Of a stretch of DNA of 64,000 nt, positions 15,602 to 23,916 are shown piece by piece. Each line of letters opens with the position of its first letter. Position 1 is the first letter of the stretch. The position numbers and the translations under genes were made by a program. Source of the stretch: Nocardioides lianchengensis (GTDB lineage Bacteria > Actinomycetota > Actinomycetes > Propionibacteriales > Nocardioidaceae); the NCBI RefSeq assembly GCF_900101465.1, contig NZ_FMZM01000011.1:62001-126000 (forward strand). The letters are read 5' to 3'. The notes below the pieces were generated by a model, which saw nothing but the letters and a program-made list of their open reading frames with translations, was not told where the DNA came from and ran no database searches.

Positions 15602-17770
15602 TCAGCGGAAGGCCCGCAGCCGCAGGCTGTTGGTCACCACGAAGACCGACGAGAGCGCCATCGCGGCGCCGGCCAGCATCGGGTTGAGCAGCCCGGCGGC
15701 GGCGAGGGGCAGCGCGGCCACGTTGTAGCCGAAGGCCCAGAACAGGTTCCCGCGGATCGTCGTCAGCGTCCGCCGTGCCAGCCGTACGGCGGTCGCCGCG
15801 ACCCGCAGGTCGCCCCGCACCAGGGTCAGGTCGCTCGCCTCGATGGCGACGTCGGTGCCGGTGCCCATCGCGATGCCGAGATCGGCCTGGGCGAGCGCGG
15901 CGGCGTCGTTCACCCCGTCGCCCACCATCGCCACGACCCGGCCCTCGGCCTGCAGCCGGCGTACGACGTCGACCTTGCCCTCCGGCAGCACCCCGGCGAC
16001 GACGTCGTCGATCCCGACCAGGTCCGCGACGGCGCGTGCGGCGCGCTCGTGGTCGCCGGTGAGCAGCAGCGGCCGCAGGCCCAGGGCGCGCAGCTCCCGG
16101 ACCGCCTCCGCCGAGGTGTCCTTCACCCGGTCGGCGAGGTGCAGCCACCCCACCGCGACGCCGTCCCGCTCGACCTGGACGACGGACCGGCCGGCCGGCT
16201 GCTCGACGTCGGCCGGCGCCCGACCGACGCGGACGTCGTACCCCTCGACGGTGCCGGCGACCCCGGTGCCCGCGGTGGCCCGGAACCCGGTCACCACCGG
16301 GAGCTCGCCGAGCCGCTCGCGCGCCCCGGACGCCACGGCCCGGCCGACCGGGTGCTCCGAGGCGTCCTCGACGGCAGCCGCCAGGCGGAGGACGGCGTCG
16401 GGGTCCTCGCCCTCGGCAGCCACCACCTCGACCAGGGTCATCCGGCCCGTCGTCACCGTGCCGGTCTTGTCGAGGACCACCGTGTCGACCCGCCGGGTCG
16501 ACTCCAGGACCTCGGGGCCCCGGATCAGGATCCCGAGCTGGGCGCCGCGGCCGGTGCCGACCATCAGCGCCGTCGGCGTGGCCAGGCCCAGCGCGCACGG
16601 GCAGGCGATGATCAGCACCGACACGGCCGCGGTGAACGCGGTCGCCGCCGAGCCGCTCGTGCCCAGCCAGAACCCGAGGGTCGCCACCGCCAGCGCGACC
16701 ACCACCGGCACGAAGAACCCGGAGATCCGGTCGGCGAGCCGTTGGGCCTGGGCCTTGCCGTGCTGGGCCTCCTCGACCAGCCGGGCCATCTGGGCCAGCT
16801 GCGTGTCGGCGCCGACCCGGGTCGCACGCACCTCGAGCCGGCCGCCAGCGTTGACGGTGGCGCCGGTGACCGCGTCCCCGGGTCCGACCTCGACGGGCAC
16901 CGGCTCGCCGGTCAGCATCGACGCGTCCACCGCCGACGTCCCGCTCTCCACGACCCCGTCGGTCGCCACCTTCTCCCCCGGCCGTACGACGAACCGGTCG
17001 CCCACGACCAGCTCGCCCGCGGGCACCAGCACCTCGGCGCCGCCGCGCAGCACCGCCACGTCCTTGGCCCCCAGGGACAGCAGCGCCCGCAGCGCCGCAC
17101 CCGCCCGCCGCTTCGAGCGCTTCTCGAACCAGCGACCTGCGAGCAGGAACGTGGTGACCCCGGTCGCGGCCTCCAGGTAGATGTTGCCGAGACCGTCGGT
17201 CCGCTCGACGGTGATCCGGAACGGGTGGGTCATCCCGGTCTCGCCGGCCGTGCCCCAGAAGAGGGCCACGAGCGACCAGCCGAACGCCGCCAGCACGCCG
17301 AGCGACACCAGGGTGTCCATGGTCGACGTGCCGTGCCGGGCGTTCAGCCAGGCCGCCCGGTGGAAAGGCCAGGCGCCCCAGACCGCCACCGGCGCGGCCA
17401 GGGTCAGCGACAGCCACTGCCAGTGGTCGACCTGCAGCGCGGGCACCATCGCCATCGCGACGACGGGCACGCTCAGCAGGGCCGAGACGACCAGCCGCTG
17501 CCGCAGGGCGTCCAGCTCGGGGTCGGCCCCCGCGGTCTCGGGCTCGGGCCCGGCCGTGGGCAGCGCTGCGCCGTACCCGGCGGCCTCGACGGTCGCGACC
17601 AGGTCGTCGGCGCTCAGCGTCGCGGGGAAGGTGACCCGCGCCTTCTCGGTGGCATAGTTGACCGACGCCGTCACGCCGTCGAGCTTGTTCAGCTTGCGCT
17701 CGATCCGGTTCGCGCACGACGCGCAGGTCATGCCGGTGATCGCGAGCTCGACGTCAGTGTCCGTGCTCAT
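15602..17770 (-). CDS. copA: Copper-exporting P1B-type ATPase
   Basis: A 722-residue heavy-metal P-type ATPase. An N-terminal HMA domain carries GMTCASC (Cys16 and Cys19). Eight membrane helices follow; the transmembrane metal site is CPC (Cys390/Cys392 in IACPCALGLATPTA), the phosphorylation site is DKTGTVTTG (Asp434), then the HP motif SEHPVGRAV and the hinge MVGDGVNDAAALAQAD. CPC with a CxxC HMA domain indicates Cu(I) export. The ATG at 17770 is chosen because it begins the HMA domain exactly; it overlaps the upstream gene by 17 nt. Last gene of csoR-copZ-membrane protein-copA, so copper-inducible through CsoR. Confidence 0.95.
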   Translation of the reverse strand: MSTDTDVELAITGMTCASCANRIERKLNKLDGVTASVNYATEKARVTFPATLSADDLVATVEAAGYGAALPTAGPEPETAGADPELDALRQRLVVSALLSVPVVAMAMVPALQVDHWQWLSLTLAAPVAVWGAWPFHRAAWLNARHGTSTMDTLVSLGVLAAFGWSLVALFWGTAGETGMTHPFRITVERTDGLGNIYLEAATGVTTFLLAGRWFEKRSKRRAGAALRALLSLGAKDVAVLRGGAEVLVPAGELVVGDRFVVRPGEKVATDGVVESGTSAVDASMLTGEPVPVEVGPGDAVTGATVNAGGRLEVRATRVGADTQLAQMARLVEEAQHGKAQAQRLADRISGFFVPVVVALAVATLGFWLGTSGSAATAFTAAVSVLIIACPCALGLATPTALMVGTGRGAQLGILIRGPEVLESTRRVDTVVLDKTGTVTTGRMTLVEVVAAEGEDPDAVLRLAAAVEDASEHPVGRAVASGARERLGELPVVTGFRATAGTGVAGTVEGYDVRVGRAPADVEQPAGRSVVQVERDGVAVGWLHLADRVKDTSAEAVRELRALGLRPLLLTGDHERAARAVADLVGIDDVVAGVLPEGKVDVVRRLQAEGRVVAMVGDGVNDAAALAQADLGIAMGTGTDVAIEASDLTLVRGDLRVAATAVRLARRTLTTIRGNLFWAFGYNVAALPLAAAGLLNPMLAGAAMALSSVFVVTNSLRLRAFR

Positions 17771-18662
17771 GCCCGCCCCCCTCTCCCTCGGCCGCTCCGT
17801 CGACCTCGACCGTGAACACCGCGGTCCGGACCACCCCGTCGTGCTGGAAGTCCAGGAACAGCCGGTAGGTCCCGGCGCTCGGGAACGCGGTGTGGAAGCG
17901 GACGACCGGGCCGGGGCCCTCCTCCGGGTGGACGTGCAGGTAGCCGAGGTCACCGGCCCGCAGCGCGACCAGGTGCCCGGACGCCCCGAGGTACGGCTCC
18001 AGGTCGTCCACCGGCTCGCCGCCACGCTGGACGGTCAGGGCGAGCTCGGTCTCGACCCCGGCCCGCAGCAGCCCGCCGAGCGTCACGTCGTACCCGTCGA
18101 CGGAGGCGGCGAGGGTCTGCTCCCCCAGCGGCACCGGGGCGAAGTCCCCCGCGACCATCAGGTCGGCGCCCAGCACCACGGGGTCGGCCCCGGTCGGCGC
18201 CGTGTCGGCCAGCACCCGCCACACGCCCGGAGTCAGGTCCAGGTCGACCGACCAGGTGCCGTCGGCGGCGCGCTCGGGGTGCACGTGCTGGAAGCCGGTC
18301 AGGTCGCGCCGGACGACGACGAGGTGCAGCTCCTTCTCGTGCTGCACGTCGTACGACGTCACCGGCGTGCCGTCCGGTCCCGTCACGTGGAACGCCAGCC
18401 GCTGCCGCCCGGTCCCCAGCCGGTCCTCGACGAGGTGCAGGGCGTAGCCGCCCGCCGCGGTCTCCAGCCCGGCCACGGCCGTCGCGCCGTGGTCCGCCTC
18501 GTGGCCGGCGTCGGACTCCGCGTCGTGGCCGGCGTCCTCGTGAGCCACCGGCTCGGTGTCGACCGGACCGACCAGGCGGCCGAGGCCCAGCCCGGCCCCC
18601 AGCACGAGGGCCAGGATCCCCAGGAACGCGGCGACCCGCGCGAGTGTCCCCATGGCCCTCAC
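17754..18662 (-). CDS. Membrane-anchored, His-rich copper-operon protein
   Basis: A 302-residue protein with one N-terminal membrane segment (AAFLGILALVLGAGLGLG), a His/Asp-rich linker (HEDAGHDAESDAGHEADHG) and two extracytoplasmic beta-rich repeats containing FQHVHPE and YLHVHPEEGPG, ending GGGHEHGH. Proteins like this are common beside csoR/copZ/copA in actinobacteria; the histidines and repeated HVHPE suggest periplasmic copper binding, but the function is unproven. The GTG start overlaps the copZ stop as GTGA; the first internal ATG is three codons later. It overlaps copA by 17 nt. Confidence 0.8.
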   Translation of the reverse strand: MRAMGTLARVAAFLGILALVLGAGLGLGRLVGPVDTEPVAHEDAGHDAESDAGHEADHGATAVAGLETAAGGYALHLVEDRLGTGRQRLAFHVTGPDGTPVTSYDVQHEKELHLVVVRRDLTGFQHVHPERAADGTWSVDLDLTPGVWRVLADTAPTGADPVVLGADLMVAGDFAPVPLGEQTLAASVDGYDVTLGGLLRAGVETELALTVQRGGEPVDDLEPYLGASGHLVALRAGDLGYLHVHPEEGPGPVVRFHTAFPSAGTYRLFLDFQHDGVVRTAVFTVEVDGAAEGEGGGHEHGH

Positions 18663-18865
18663 CCCAGCCGGTAGCCGGCTTCCTCGACCGCCGCGGCCAC
18701 GGCCGCCGGGTCGAGGGGGCCGTCGCTGGTGACCACGACCCGACCGGTCTCGTGGGACGCCTCGACCGCGGTGACGCCGGCGAGCTCGCCGACCTCCTCG
18801 CGGACCGACGCCTCGCAGTGCCCGCAGGTCATCCCGCTGACGGTCCAGGTGCTCTGCTCGCTCAT
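18659..18865 (-). CDS. copZ: Copper chaperone (HMA domain protein)
   Basis: A 68-residue single HMA domain: VSGMTCGHCEASVREEVGEL holds the CxxC copper site (Cys14 and Cys17), and the strand ASHETGRVVVTSDG plus the C-terminal VEEAGYRLG complete the ferredoxin-like fold. CopZ-type chaperones hand Cu(I) to the CopA HMA domain. Second gene of the csoR operon, starting 23 nt after csoR; it overlaps the next gene by 4 nt. Confidence 0.93.
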   Translation of the reverse strand: MSEQSTWTVSGMTCGHCEASVREEVGELAGVTAVEASHETGRVVVTSDGPLDPAAVAAAVEEAGYRLG

Positions 18866-18888
18866 GCGTCTCTCCTCAGTCGTGGTGG

Positions 18889-19182
18889 TCAGGACCGGAC
18901 CAGGCGGGTGATGGCCTCGAGCGCCTCGGCGACCTTCGCCTGACCCTCGGCCTCGCCGGCGCGCGCCGCGTCGACCACGCAGTGGTTCATGTGCTCCTCC
19001 AGCAGGCCCAGCGAGACCGCCTGGAGCGCCTTCGTCATGGCGGCCACCTGGGTGAGGATGTCGATGCAGTACTGCTCCTCCTCGACCATCCGCTGCAGGC
19101 CGCGGGCCTGGCCCTCGATCCGGCGCAGCCGCTTGAGGTAGTCGTCCTTGCGGTGGATGTAGCCGTGCTGGTGCTCTGCCAT
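18889..19182 (-). CDS. csoR: Copper-sensing repressor CsoR
   Basis: A 97-residue CsoR/RcnR-family all-helical repressor. The Cu(I) ligands of the family are present: Cys39 (EEEQYCIDIL), His64 and Cys68 (LEEHMNHCVV), equivalent to Cys36-His61-Cys65 of Mycobacterium tuberculosis CsoR. The N-terminal YLKRLRRIEGQARGLQRMV is the DNA-facing helix. Apo-CsoR represses and Cu(I) releases it. First gene of the copper operon and so autoregulated. The ATG lies 7 nt after a -10 hexamer, suggesting a leaderless message. Confidence 0.95.
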   Translation of the reverse strand: MAEHQHGYIHRKDDYLKRLRRIEGQARGLQRMVEEEQYCIDILTQVAAMTKALQAVSLGLLEEHMNHCVVDAARAGEAEGQAKVAEALEAITRLVRS

Positions 19183-19189
19183 ACCAAGG

Positions 19190-19218
19190 ACCCTACCCCC
19201 CTAGGGTATGAGCCTCAA
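19190..19218 (-). promoter_or_regulatory. csoR promoter with embedded operator
   Basis: Read on the minus strand: -35 TTGAGG (19213-19218), a 17-nt spacer and -10 TAGGGT (19190-19195), then 7 nt to the ATG. The GC-tract pseudo-palindrome TACCCCCCTAGGGTA (19194-19208) fills the spacer and overlaps the -10, the arrangement of known CsoR operators. Confidence 0.75.
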
Positions 19219-19254
19219 GACATGACGGTACGACGCCGACTGCGTCCGGGTCGG

Positions 19255-19419
19255 TCAGCTCTCGGCGCGCGGAGAGGGCACGACGCCGAGGATCTCGTCG
19301 ATCTCGGCGGAGGAGAGGTGCTCGTCGGCCTCACTGGCCGCGATGATCAGGTTGGTGGTCAGCTCGACCTCGCCCAGCAGGTCGGCGTCCTCCAGCGTCA
19401 CGTCGAACTGATCGTGCAC
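19255..19419 (-). CDS. Small acidic protein of unknown function
   Basis: A 54-residue acidic protein (VHDQFDVTLEDADLLGEVEL..., ending VVPSPRAES). The GTG at 19419 is chosen because GGGAGG lies about 6 nt upstream; a longer open frame starts 15 codons earlier without such a site. The LSSAEIDEILGV segment suggests a short helical hairpin. I do not recognise the family. It is a single gene between csoR and the cold-shock gene. Confidence 0.6.
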   Translation of the reverse strand: MHDQFDVTLEDADLLGEVELTTNLIIAASEADEHLSSAEIDEILGVVPSPRAES

Positions 19420-19585
19420 GCTGGCCTCCCCAAGTCTGATCGTCGAGCGCTGGCGGTGACGCAAGCCGGAGCGGACGCGCGTTCCGGGAGTACGTTCCCC
19501 ACCCAGGGTACGACCAAACCGAGGCGCCGGACATGGCCCGCGCGGGTGGCACGTCGCGCCGGACGGAGGAGTCCGGGAACGACAC

Positions 19586-19614
19586 GAGGCCCCACCCGTG
19601 ACGGGTGGGGCCTC
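19586..19614 (-). terminator. Terminator hairpin downstream of the cold-shock gene
   Basis: A perfect 13-bp GC stem (19586-19598 and 19602-19614, loop TGA) lies 45 nt after the cold-shock stop. No T-run follows, as is usual for high-GC actinobacteria. Confidence 0.85.
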
Positions 19615-19658
19615 GCAGTGGCTGTGGTCAGACAGGTGCCGGACCGGTGCCGGTCTGA

Positions 19659-19862
19659 TCAGACAGGGCGAACGTTCTCCGCCTGCGGGCCCTTCGGGCC
19701 CTGGGTGACGTCGAACTCGACCTTCTGGTTCTCGTCCAGGGACTTGTAGCCCTGGGTCTGGATCGCCGAGTAGTGCACGAAGACGTCGTCGCCGCCGTCC
19801 TCCTGCGCGATGAAGCCGAAGCCCTTCTCAGCGTTGAACCACTTCACGGTGCCTTGAGCCAT
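19659..19862 (-). CDS. csp: Cold-shock domain protein
   Basis: A 67-residue single cold-shock domain starting MAQGTVKWFNAEKGFGFI. Both RNA-binding motifs are intact: KGFGFI (RNP1) and DVFVHYSAI (RNP2). It binds single-stranded nucleic acid as an RNA chaperone. The ATG at 19862 is fixed by the conserved N-terminus and an AGGAG 8 nt upstream. A ~290-nt non-coding stretch upstream leaves room for a long 5' leader, as is common for csp genes; a strong hairpin follows the gene. Confidence 0.96.
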   Translation of the reverse strand: MAQGTVKWFNAEKGFGFIAQEDGGDDVFVHYSAIQTQGYKSLDENQKVEFDVTQGPKGPQAENVRPV

Positions 19863-20156
19863 GTGCTCGTTACTCCTGATATCGGAACGAGAGGCCATCA
19901 CGTCGACGGCCCCACACCAGATGCGGTGACACGTCGCTCCGACTCGTGATTGGTAAGACCACAAAGCAGAAACGCCGTTGGATCACAAACTCCGCGGGCG
20001 TCAGACCAGCTGGAACTTGCACCTGTTGCAGGAAAGACACTACCAAGCAACTCCGTCAGGCAAACCCCCTGGACCGCGGCTTTGTGGACGGCGGCCGTGA
20101 AGGTTCTGCAACACCCGTGTGACAGCGCGGGAAACGGGCACGCGCGCGAGGCAGGC
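19863..20156. other. Non-coding stretch upstream of the cold-shock gene
   Basis: 294 nt between the cold-shock start and the end of the next minus-strand gene. The part at 19945-20060 is visibly less GC-rich than its surroundings. No convincing ORF is seen and no promoter could be fixed with confidence; a long csp leader is the likeliest content. Confidence 0.5.
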
Positions 20157-20942
20157 TCAGCGGCAGCTCTCACCGCCGCCCGCCGTGACGCACGAGGTAC
20201 GGGCCCTGGTCGCCGCGGCCCGCGCGATGGGGGCGAGCCCGCGGTGCACGACCGTGGCCGTGAGCAGTCCCGGGATCCCGCTGGTGGCGCTCCCGCCGCT
20301 GACGCCCGTGGAGCAGCCACCGACGAGCTGGGCGACGTGGTCTCCCGGGGCGACCGACCCGGCGGTGGCCCCCGTCAGGTGGATGCTGGGGAATCCCGCG
20401 TAGGTGAAGTCGATCGCGGCGGCCTCGCCGAGCTGCATCCGACTGCTCAGGACGGGCTCGCCGTCCAGCCGGATCCACCAGTGCACGAAGCTCGAGGACG
20501 GGCACGTCAGCTGCCCGCTCCCGGTCAGGTCCAGGACCAGCCGCCCGGCGGTCCGGGTCGTGAAGCCCACCGCCGAGGTCGAGACCCCGACGGCCGGCAG
20601 CGGCGTCGTGGTGGGGGTGCCACCGGCCTGGACGACCTCGTCGGCCTCCCCCGCCAGCAGGTACGACGACCCCGGCCGGCCGGCCAGCCGGGCCGCGTCG
20701 GGGGCCCGCGCGATGATGTTGTCCGGCAGCCGCCCGGTGCGCCTGCTGGTCGCGACGAGCTTCCCGCGGCGGGCCTTGATCGACGCCCCCGAGCCGACGG
20801 CGTGCTTGCCGTCGACCGTGTGGGCGTTGAGCGCCTTGGCCAGGGCCGGACCGCCGGCGATGCCGGCGGACGTGACGAGTGCGGCCGCCGAGAGGGCTAC
20901 GGCGAGCCGGCTCCCGGTGCGAGGTGCGGTGAGGATGGACAT
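20157..20942 (-). CDS. Secreted protein of unknown function
   Basis: A 261-residue exported protein. The N-terminus (SRLAVALSAAALVTSAGIAGGPALA) is a Sec signal peptide, then LNAHTVDGKHAVGSGASIKARRGKL, a short form of the HTVDGKHA-type repeat seen in many actinobacterial surface proteins. The middle (TRTAGRLVLDLTGSGQLTCPSSS...) looks like a beta-sandwich, and three cysteines (one in LTCPSS, one in GGCSTG, the last in ESCR) could form disulphides. The ATG at 20942 is taken as start, giving a canonical signal peptide; a longer frame begins seven codons earlier. No enzyme motif is recognised. Confidence 0.75.
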   Translation of the reverse strand: MSILTAPRTGSRLAVALSAAALVTSAGIAGGPALAKALNAHTVDGKHAVGSGASIKARRGKLVATSRRTGRLPDNIIARAPDAARLAGRPGSSYLLAGEADEVVQAGGTPTTTPLPAVGVSTSAVGFTTRTAGRLVLDLTGSGQLTCPSSSFVHWWIRLDGEPVLSSRMQLGEAAAIDFTYAGFPSIHLTGATAGSVAPGDHVAQLVGGCSTGVSGGSATSGIPGLLTATVVHRGLAPIARAAATRARTSCVTAGGGESCR

Positions 20943-21047
20943 CCCTTCACCATCCTCGCCCACCCCGGCCGAGGAATGACCCGTTCAGGCGATTGCGCCG
21001 GCGCACCGAGGACGTCTGCCATGATGTCCGCCGGGCTGACCAGCCCT

Positions 21048-21123
21048 GGGCCCCTAGCTCAATTGGCAGAGCAGAGGACTTTTAATCCTTGGGTTGTGGG
21101 TTCGAGTCCCACGGGGCCTACCA
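21048..21123 (+). tRNA. tRNA-Lys (TTT)
   Basis: Cloverleaf seen by hand: acceptor GGGCCCC (21048-21054) pairs with GGGGCCT (one G-U at position 1-72), D-arm GCTC/GAGC, anticodon stem GAGGA/TCCTT with loop CTTTTAA (anticodon TTT) and T-arm GTGGG TTCGAGT CCCAC. Discriminator A at 21120 is followed by an encoded CCA (21121-21123). Confidence 0.95.
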
Positions 21124-21138
21124 CCGTCGTACCGACGC

Positions 21139-21480
21139 TCAGGTCTCCTCGGTACGACGCGAGCGGCGCAGCATCTCGCCGATCAGGTCGACGACGCCGT
21201 CGACGTCGCCGCGTCGTACGCCGTCCGCGGACTCCAGGCGGGCGATCGCGAGCTCCTCGGGCAGCCGGACGCCGGTCTGCAGGACGTAGACGGTGTCGTC
21301 GAGGGTGAAGGCGATGTCGGTGACGGCGGCGGCGTGGTACTCGCCGTCGGCGTCGACGATGACCAGCTCCTCACCGGGCTCCAGGCCACGGGTGAGGGAC
21401 GTGTGGGAGTGGTGGAGCGGGAACGTGCGCGTAGGGCCGACCACGAGTCGGGTCGGCAGCGCCACCTCGACCAGCTCCAT
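21139..21480 (-). CDS. Small conserved-type protein of unknown function
   Basis: A 113-residue protein starting MELVEVALPTRLVVGPTRT. The first ~70 residues form a compact beta-rich domain (GEELVIVDADGEYHAAAVTDIAFTLDDTVYVLQTG) and the last ~40 an Arg-rich helix. The ATG at 21480 is preferred because GGGGGTGAG lies just upstream; the frame continues ten codons further without such a site. It lies 16 nt after tRNA-Lys in the opposite orientation. No family is recognised. Confidence 0.65.
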   Translation of the reverse strand: MELVEVALPTRLVVGPTRTFPLHHSHTSLTRGLEPGEELVIVDADGEYHAAAVTDIAFTLDDTVYVLQTGVRLPEELAIARLESADGVRRGDVDGVVDLIGEMLRRSRRTEET

Positions 21481-21585
21481 GCGCTCACCCCCATGAGTCT
21501 CTCTCTGCATCGTTCCCCATGGAAGCCGCGTTTAGCGACTCGGCCACGCCCCGGTCAAGACCGGTCGTCGATCCGATCCGTGGGT

Positions 21586-22665
21586 TCAGGCGGCCGCGAC
21601 GGCCGCGCGCACCTGGTGCACGGGCCGCCACCGGTCGTGCAACGTGGTGATCAGGCTGATCAGCGAGAGGAAGAACATCGTGTCGTAGCCGTCGAGGCGG
21701 GCCTCCCCGCCCGGCAGCAGCTCGTCGGCCACCAGCACGAGGACCACGTTCACCAGCAGTCGTACGACGAACGCCGCGCTCAGCGAGACCGTCGTCCAGC
21801 CCCGGCGGGCCACGACCAGCGTGACGGCCGCGTTCAGCACCACCACGACGGCGGTGCCGATGAAGAGGTCGGTCGAGGTGCCGGTGAAGTCGGGCAACTG
21901 CTGACCGAAGACCACGGCCAGCAGGCCGACCAGCACCACCTTCTCGAGCGTCGCCCAGGACAGCACCCGGTCGTGCTCGGCCCGCCAGGCCGCCTGCTCG
22001 TGGGCCTCGTCGATCTCCTCCGGGAGCGGCTCGGGCCGCAGCCGCCAGTCCCAGTCCGCCCGCGGCAGGCGGGGGCGGACCACCAGCTGCAGCACCGCGC
22101 CGAGCAGCAGGACCAGCACGAACAGCAGCACCGGCGCCCAGCGGTACTCGATCAGCAGGTCGGTGACGTCGAGCTGAGCGATGTGGATCCACCACTCCTG
22201 AGGCAGCTTGACGACCACCCAGATGGCGGCGGCGGCCCCGATCCACCAGCTCAGCGCGAGCGCGAGCGGCGACCACCGGGCGCGCAGCGTCTCGTAGGCG
22301 ATGAAGAAGTACTCGAAGGTGTTCGGGAAGACCAGCAGCAGCGCCCGAGCCTGGGTCAGCTCGAAGAGGAGCACGCCGATGAGGCGGTAGAAGTAGAGGA
22401 AGAAGCCGACCTCGACGGCGGCGACGCTGGTCCAGTTCCGCAGCATCGCGAGGTAGGCGATGGCCAGGTAGTAGACGTCCATCGCCTTGTCGTAGCCCTG
22501 GTAGCCCGGCGGGTCGTACCCGAAGGCCTGGAAGATCGTCTGGTCGACGCCGTCGAGGACCAGGCAGGCCACGATGCCCGGCAGCGGGAAGAACGGGATC
22601 GTCAGGGGCAGCAGGAACCGGGCGCCGACGACCGCGACGAAGACGATGGCGACGCCGGTGTCCAT
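21586..22665 (-). CDS. Polytopic membrane protein of unknown function
   Basis: A ~359-residue integral membrane protein with roughly nine hydrophobic segments (first: VAIVFVAVVGARFLLPLTI; last near SLISLITTLHDRW). Aromatic-rich loops occur (DGVDQTIFQAFGYDPPGYQGYDKAMDVYYLA, with YDK and YDTMF), and a charged cytoplasmic loop (PEEIDEAHEQAAWRAEHDR) splits the two halves. No transporter or enzyme signature is recognised. The start could be the ATG at 22665 or the ATG four codons earlier; neither has a clear ribosome site. It is divergent from the acyl-CoA dehydrogenase gene. Confidence 0.7.
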   Translation of the reverse strand: MDTGVAIVFVAVVGARFLLPLTIPFFPLPGIVACLVLDGVDQTIFQAFGYDPPGYQGYDKAMDVYYLAIAYLAMLRNWTSVAAVEVGFFLYFYRLIGVLLFELTQARALLLVFPNTFEYFFIAYETLRARWSPLALALSWWIGAAAAIWVVVKLPQEWWIHIAQLDVTDLLIEYRWAPVLLFVLVLLLGAVLQLVVRPRLPRADWDWRLRPEPLPEEIDEAHEQAAWRAEHDRVLSWATLEKVVLVGLLAVVFGQQLPDFTGTSTDLFIGTAVVVVLNAAVTLVVARRGWTTVSLSAAFVVRLLVNVVLVLVADELLPGGEARLDGYDTMFFLSLISLITTLHDRWRPVHQVRAAVAAA

Positions 22666-22728
22666 GGGGCACATCATGGAGGCTGGGGGCGTCGACCCGC
22701 ATCCCCGTCACCGACCGAAGGGAACCCC

Positions 22729-23916
22729 GTGAGTGCTCGCCGCGTGCTGCCGTCCGAGGAGGCCGTCGACCTGGTCCGGCTGGTACGGCGGATCGCCGCC
22801 GACGAGCTGGTCCCGCGGGCGGCCGCGTCCGAGGCGGCCGGCGAGTTCCCACGCGAGGTGTTCCGCACCCTCGGGCGCACCGGCCTGCTCGGTCTCCCCT
22901 ACCCCGAGGAGTACGGCGGGGGCGGGCTGTCCTACGAGGTCTACCTGCAGGTGCTGGAGGAGATCGGCTCGGTCTGGGCGAGCGTCGGGGTCGGGGTGTC
23001 CGTGCACGCCCTGTCCTGCTTCGGCCTGGTCACCCGCGGGACCGACGAGCAGCGGACCCGCTGGCTGCCGGACATGCTCGGCGGCGAGCTGCTCGGCGCC
23101 TACTGCCTGTCCGAGCCGCACGCCGGCTCCGACCCGGCCGCGATGACCACCACGGCCCGCCTGGTCGGCGACGAGTACGTCATCTCCGGCGCGAAGGCCT
23201 GGACCACGCACGGCGGCGAGGCCGACTTCTACAAGGTGATGGCCCGTACCTCCGAGAGCCCGGGCGGCCGTGACGGCATCTCCTGCTTCCTGGTGCCCGG
23301 CGATGCCACGGGCCTGGCCGCCGACCGCCCCGAGGACAAGATGGGGCTGACCGGCTCCACCACGGCCACGATGCGCTTCGACGGTGTCCGGGTCCCGGTC
23401 GAGCGCCGCCTCGGCGGCGAGGGCGAGGGTCTGCGGATCGCGCTCGCGGGCCTCGACTCCGGTCGGCTCGGGATCGCCGCCGTCGCCACCGGGCTGGCCC
23501 AGGGCGCCCTCGACGCCGCCGTGGCCTACGCCCAGCAGCGCACCACCTTCGGCCGCCGGATCATCGACCACCAGGGGCTCGGCTTCCTGCTGGCCGACAT
23601 GGAGGCGGCCGTCGCCTCGGCCCGGGCCACCACCCTGCACGCGGCCCGCCTCAAGGACGCCGGCCTGCCGTTCTCCCGCGAGGCGTCGGTCGCCAAGCTG
23701 GTCGCGACGGACCACGCCATGAAGGTCACCACGGACGCCGTCCAGGTGCTCGGCGGCGCCGGCTACACCAAGGACTTCCCGGTGGAGCGCTACATGCGTG
23801 AGGCGAAGGTCATGCAGATCTTCGAGGGCACCAACCAGATCCAGCGCCTCGTCATCGCCCGCGGCCTCGACACGACCGACCAGGGCTCGGTCGTCAGCCG
23901 GCCGGCGACATCCTGA
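22729..23916 (+). CDS. Acyl-CoA dehydrogenase
   Basis: A 395-residue FAD-dependent acyl-CoA dehydrogenase. Seen: LSEPHAGSDPAAM and WTTHGGEADFY (substrate/FAD-binding loop), QRTTFGRRIIDHQ, QVLGGAGYTKDFPVERYMREAK, and the catalytic Glu in QIFEGTNQIQRLVIAR, the usual position for short- or branched-chain enzymes. It introduces the alpha-beta double bond in beta-oxidation or amino-acid degradation; the substrate is not determined. GTG start at 22729, with GAAGGGA about 6 nt upstream; the much longer open frame upstream is antisense to the membrane protein. Its end overlaps the convergent phytochrome gene by 23 nt. Confidence 0.95.
   Translation: MSARRVLPSEEAVDLVRLVRRIAADELVPRAAASEAAGEFPREVFRTLGRTGLLGLPYPEEYGGGGLSYEVYLQVLEEIGSVWASVGVGVSVHALSCFGLVTRGTDEQRTRWLPDMLGGELLGAYCLSEPHAGSDPAAMTTTARLVGDEYVISGAKAWTTHGGEADFYKVMARTSESPGGRDGISCFLVPGDATGLAADRPEDKMGLTGSTTATMRFDGVRVPVERRLGGEGEGLRIALAGLDSGRLGIAAVATGLAQGALDAAVAYAQQRTTFGRRIIDHQGLGFLLADMEAAVASARATTLHAARLKDAGLPFSREASVAKLVATDHAMKVTTDAVQVLGGAGYTKDFPVERYMREAKVMQIFEGTNQIQRLVIARGLDTTDQGSVVSRPATS

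Noticed and set aside
15543..17717. A 724-codon alternative frame over copA
   Set aside because: All P-type ATPase motifs are in the other frame; this one is Gly/Arg-rich shadow.
19863..20156. A riboswitch or RNA thermometer upstream of the cold-shock gene
   Set aside because: The region is AT-richer and long enough, but no known riboswitch core or clear alternative folding could be recognised by eye.
21094..22728. A 545-codon N-terminal extension of the acyl-CoA dehydrogenase frame
   Set aside because: It lies antisense to the membrane protein, has no homology to the family, and the GTG at 22729 has a ribosome site and gives the normal family length.
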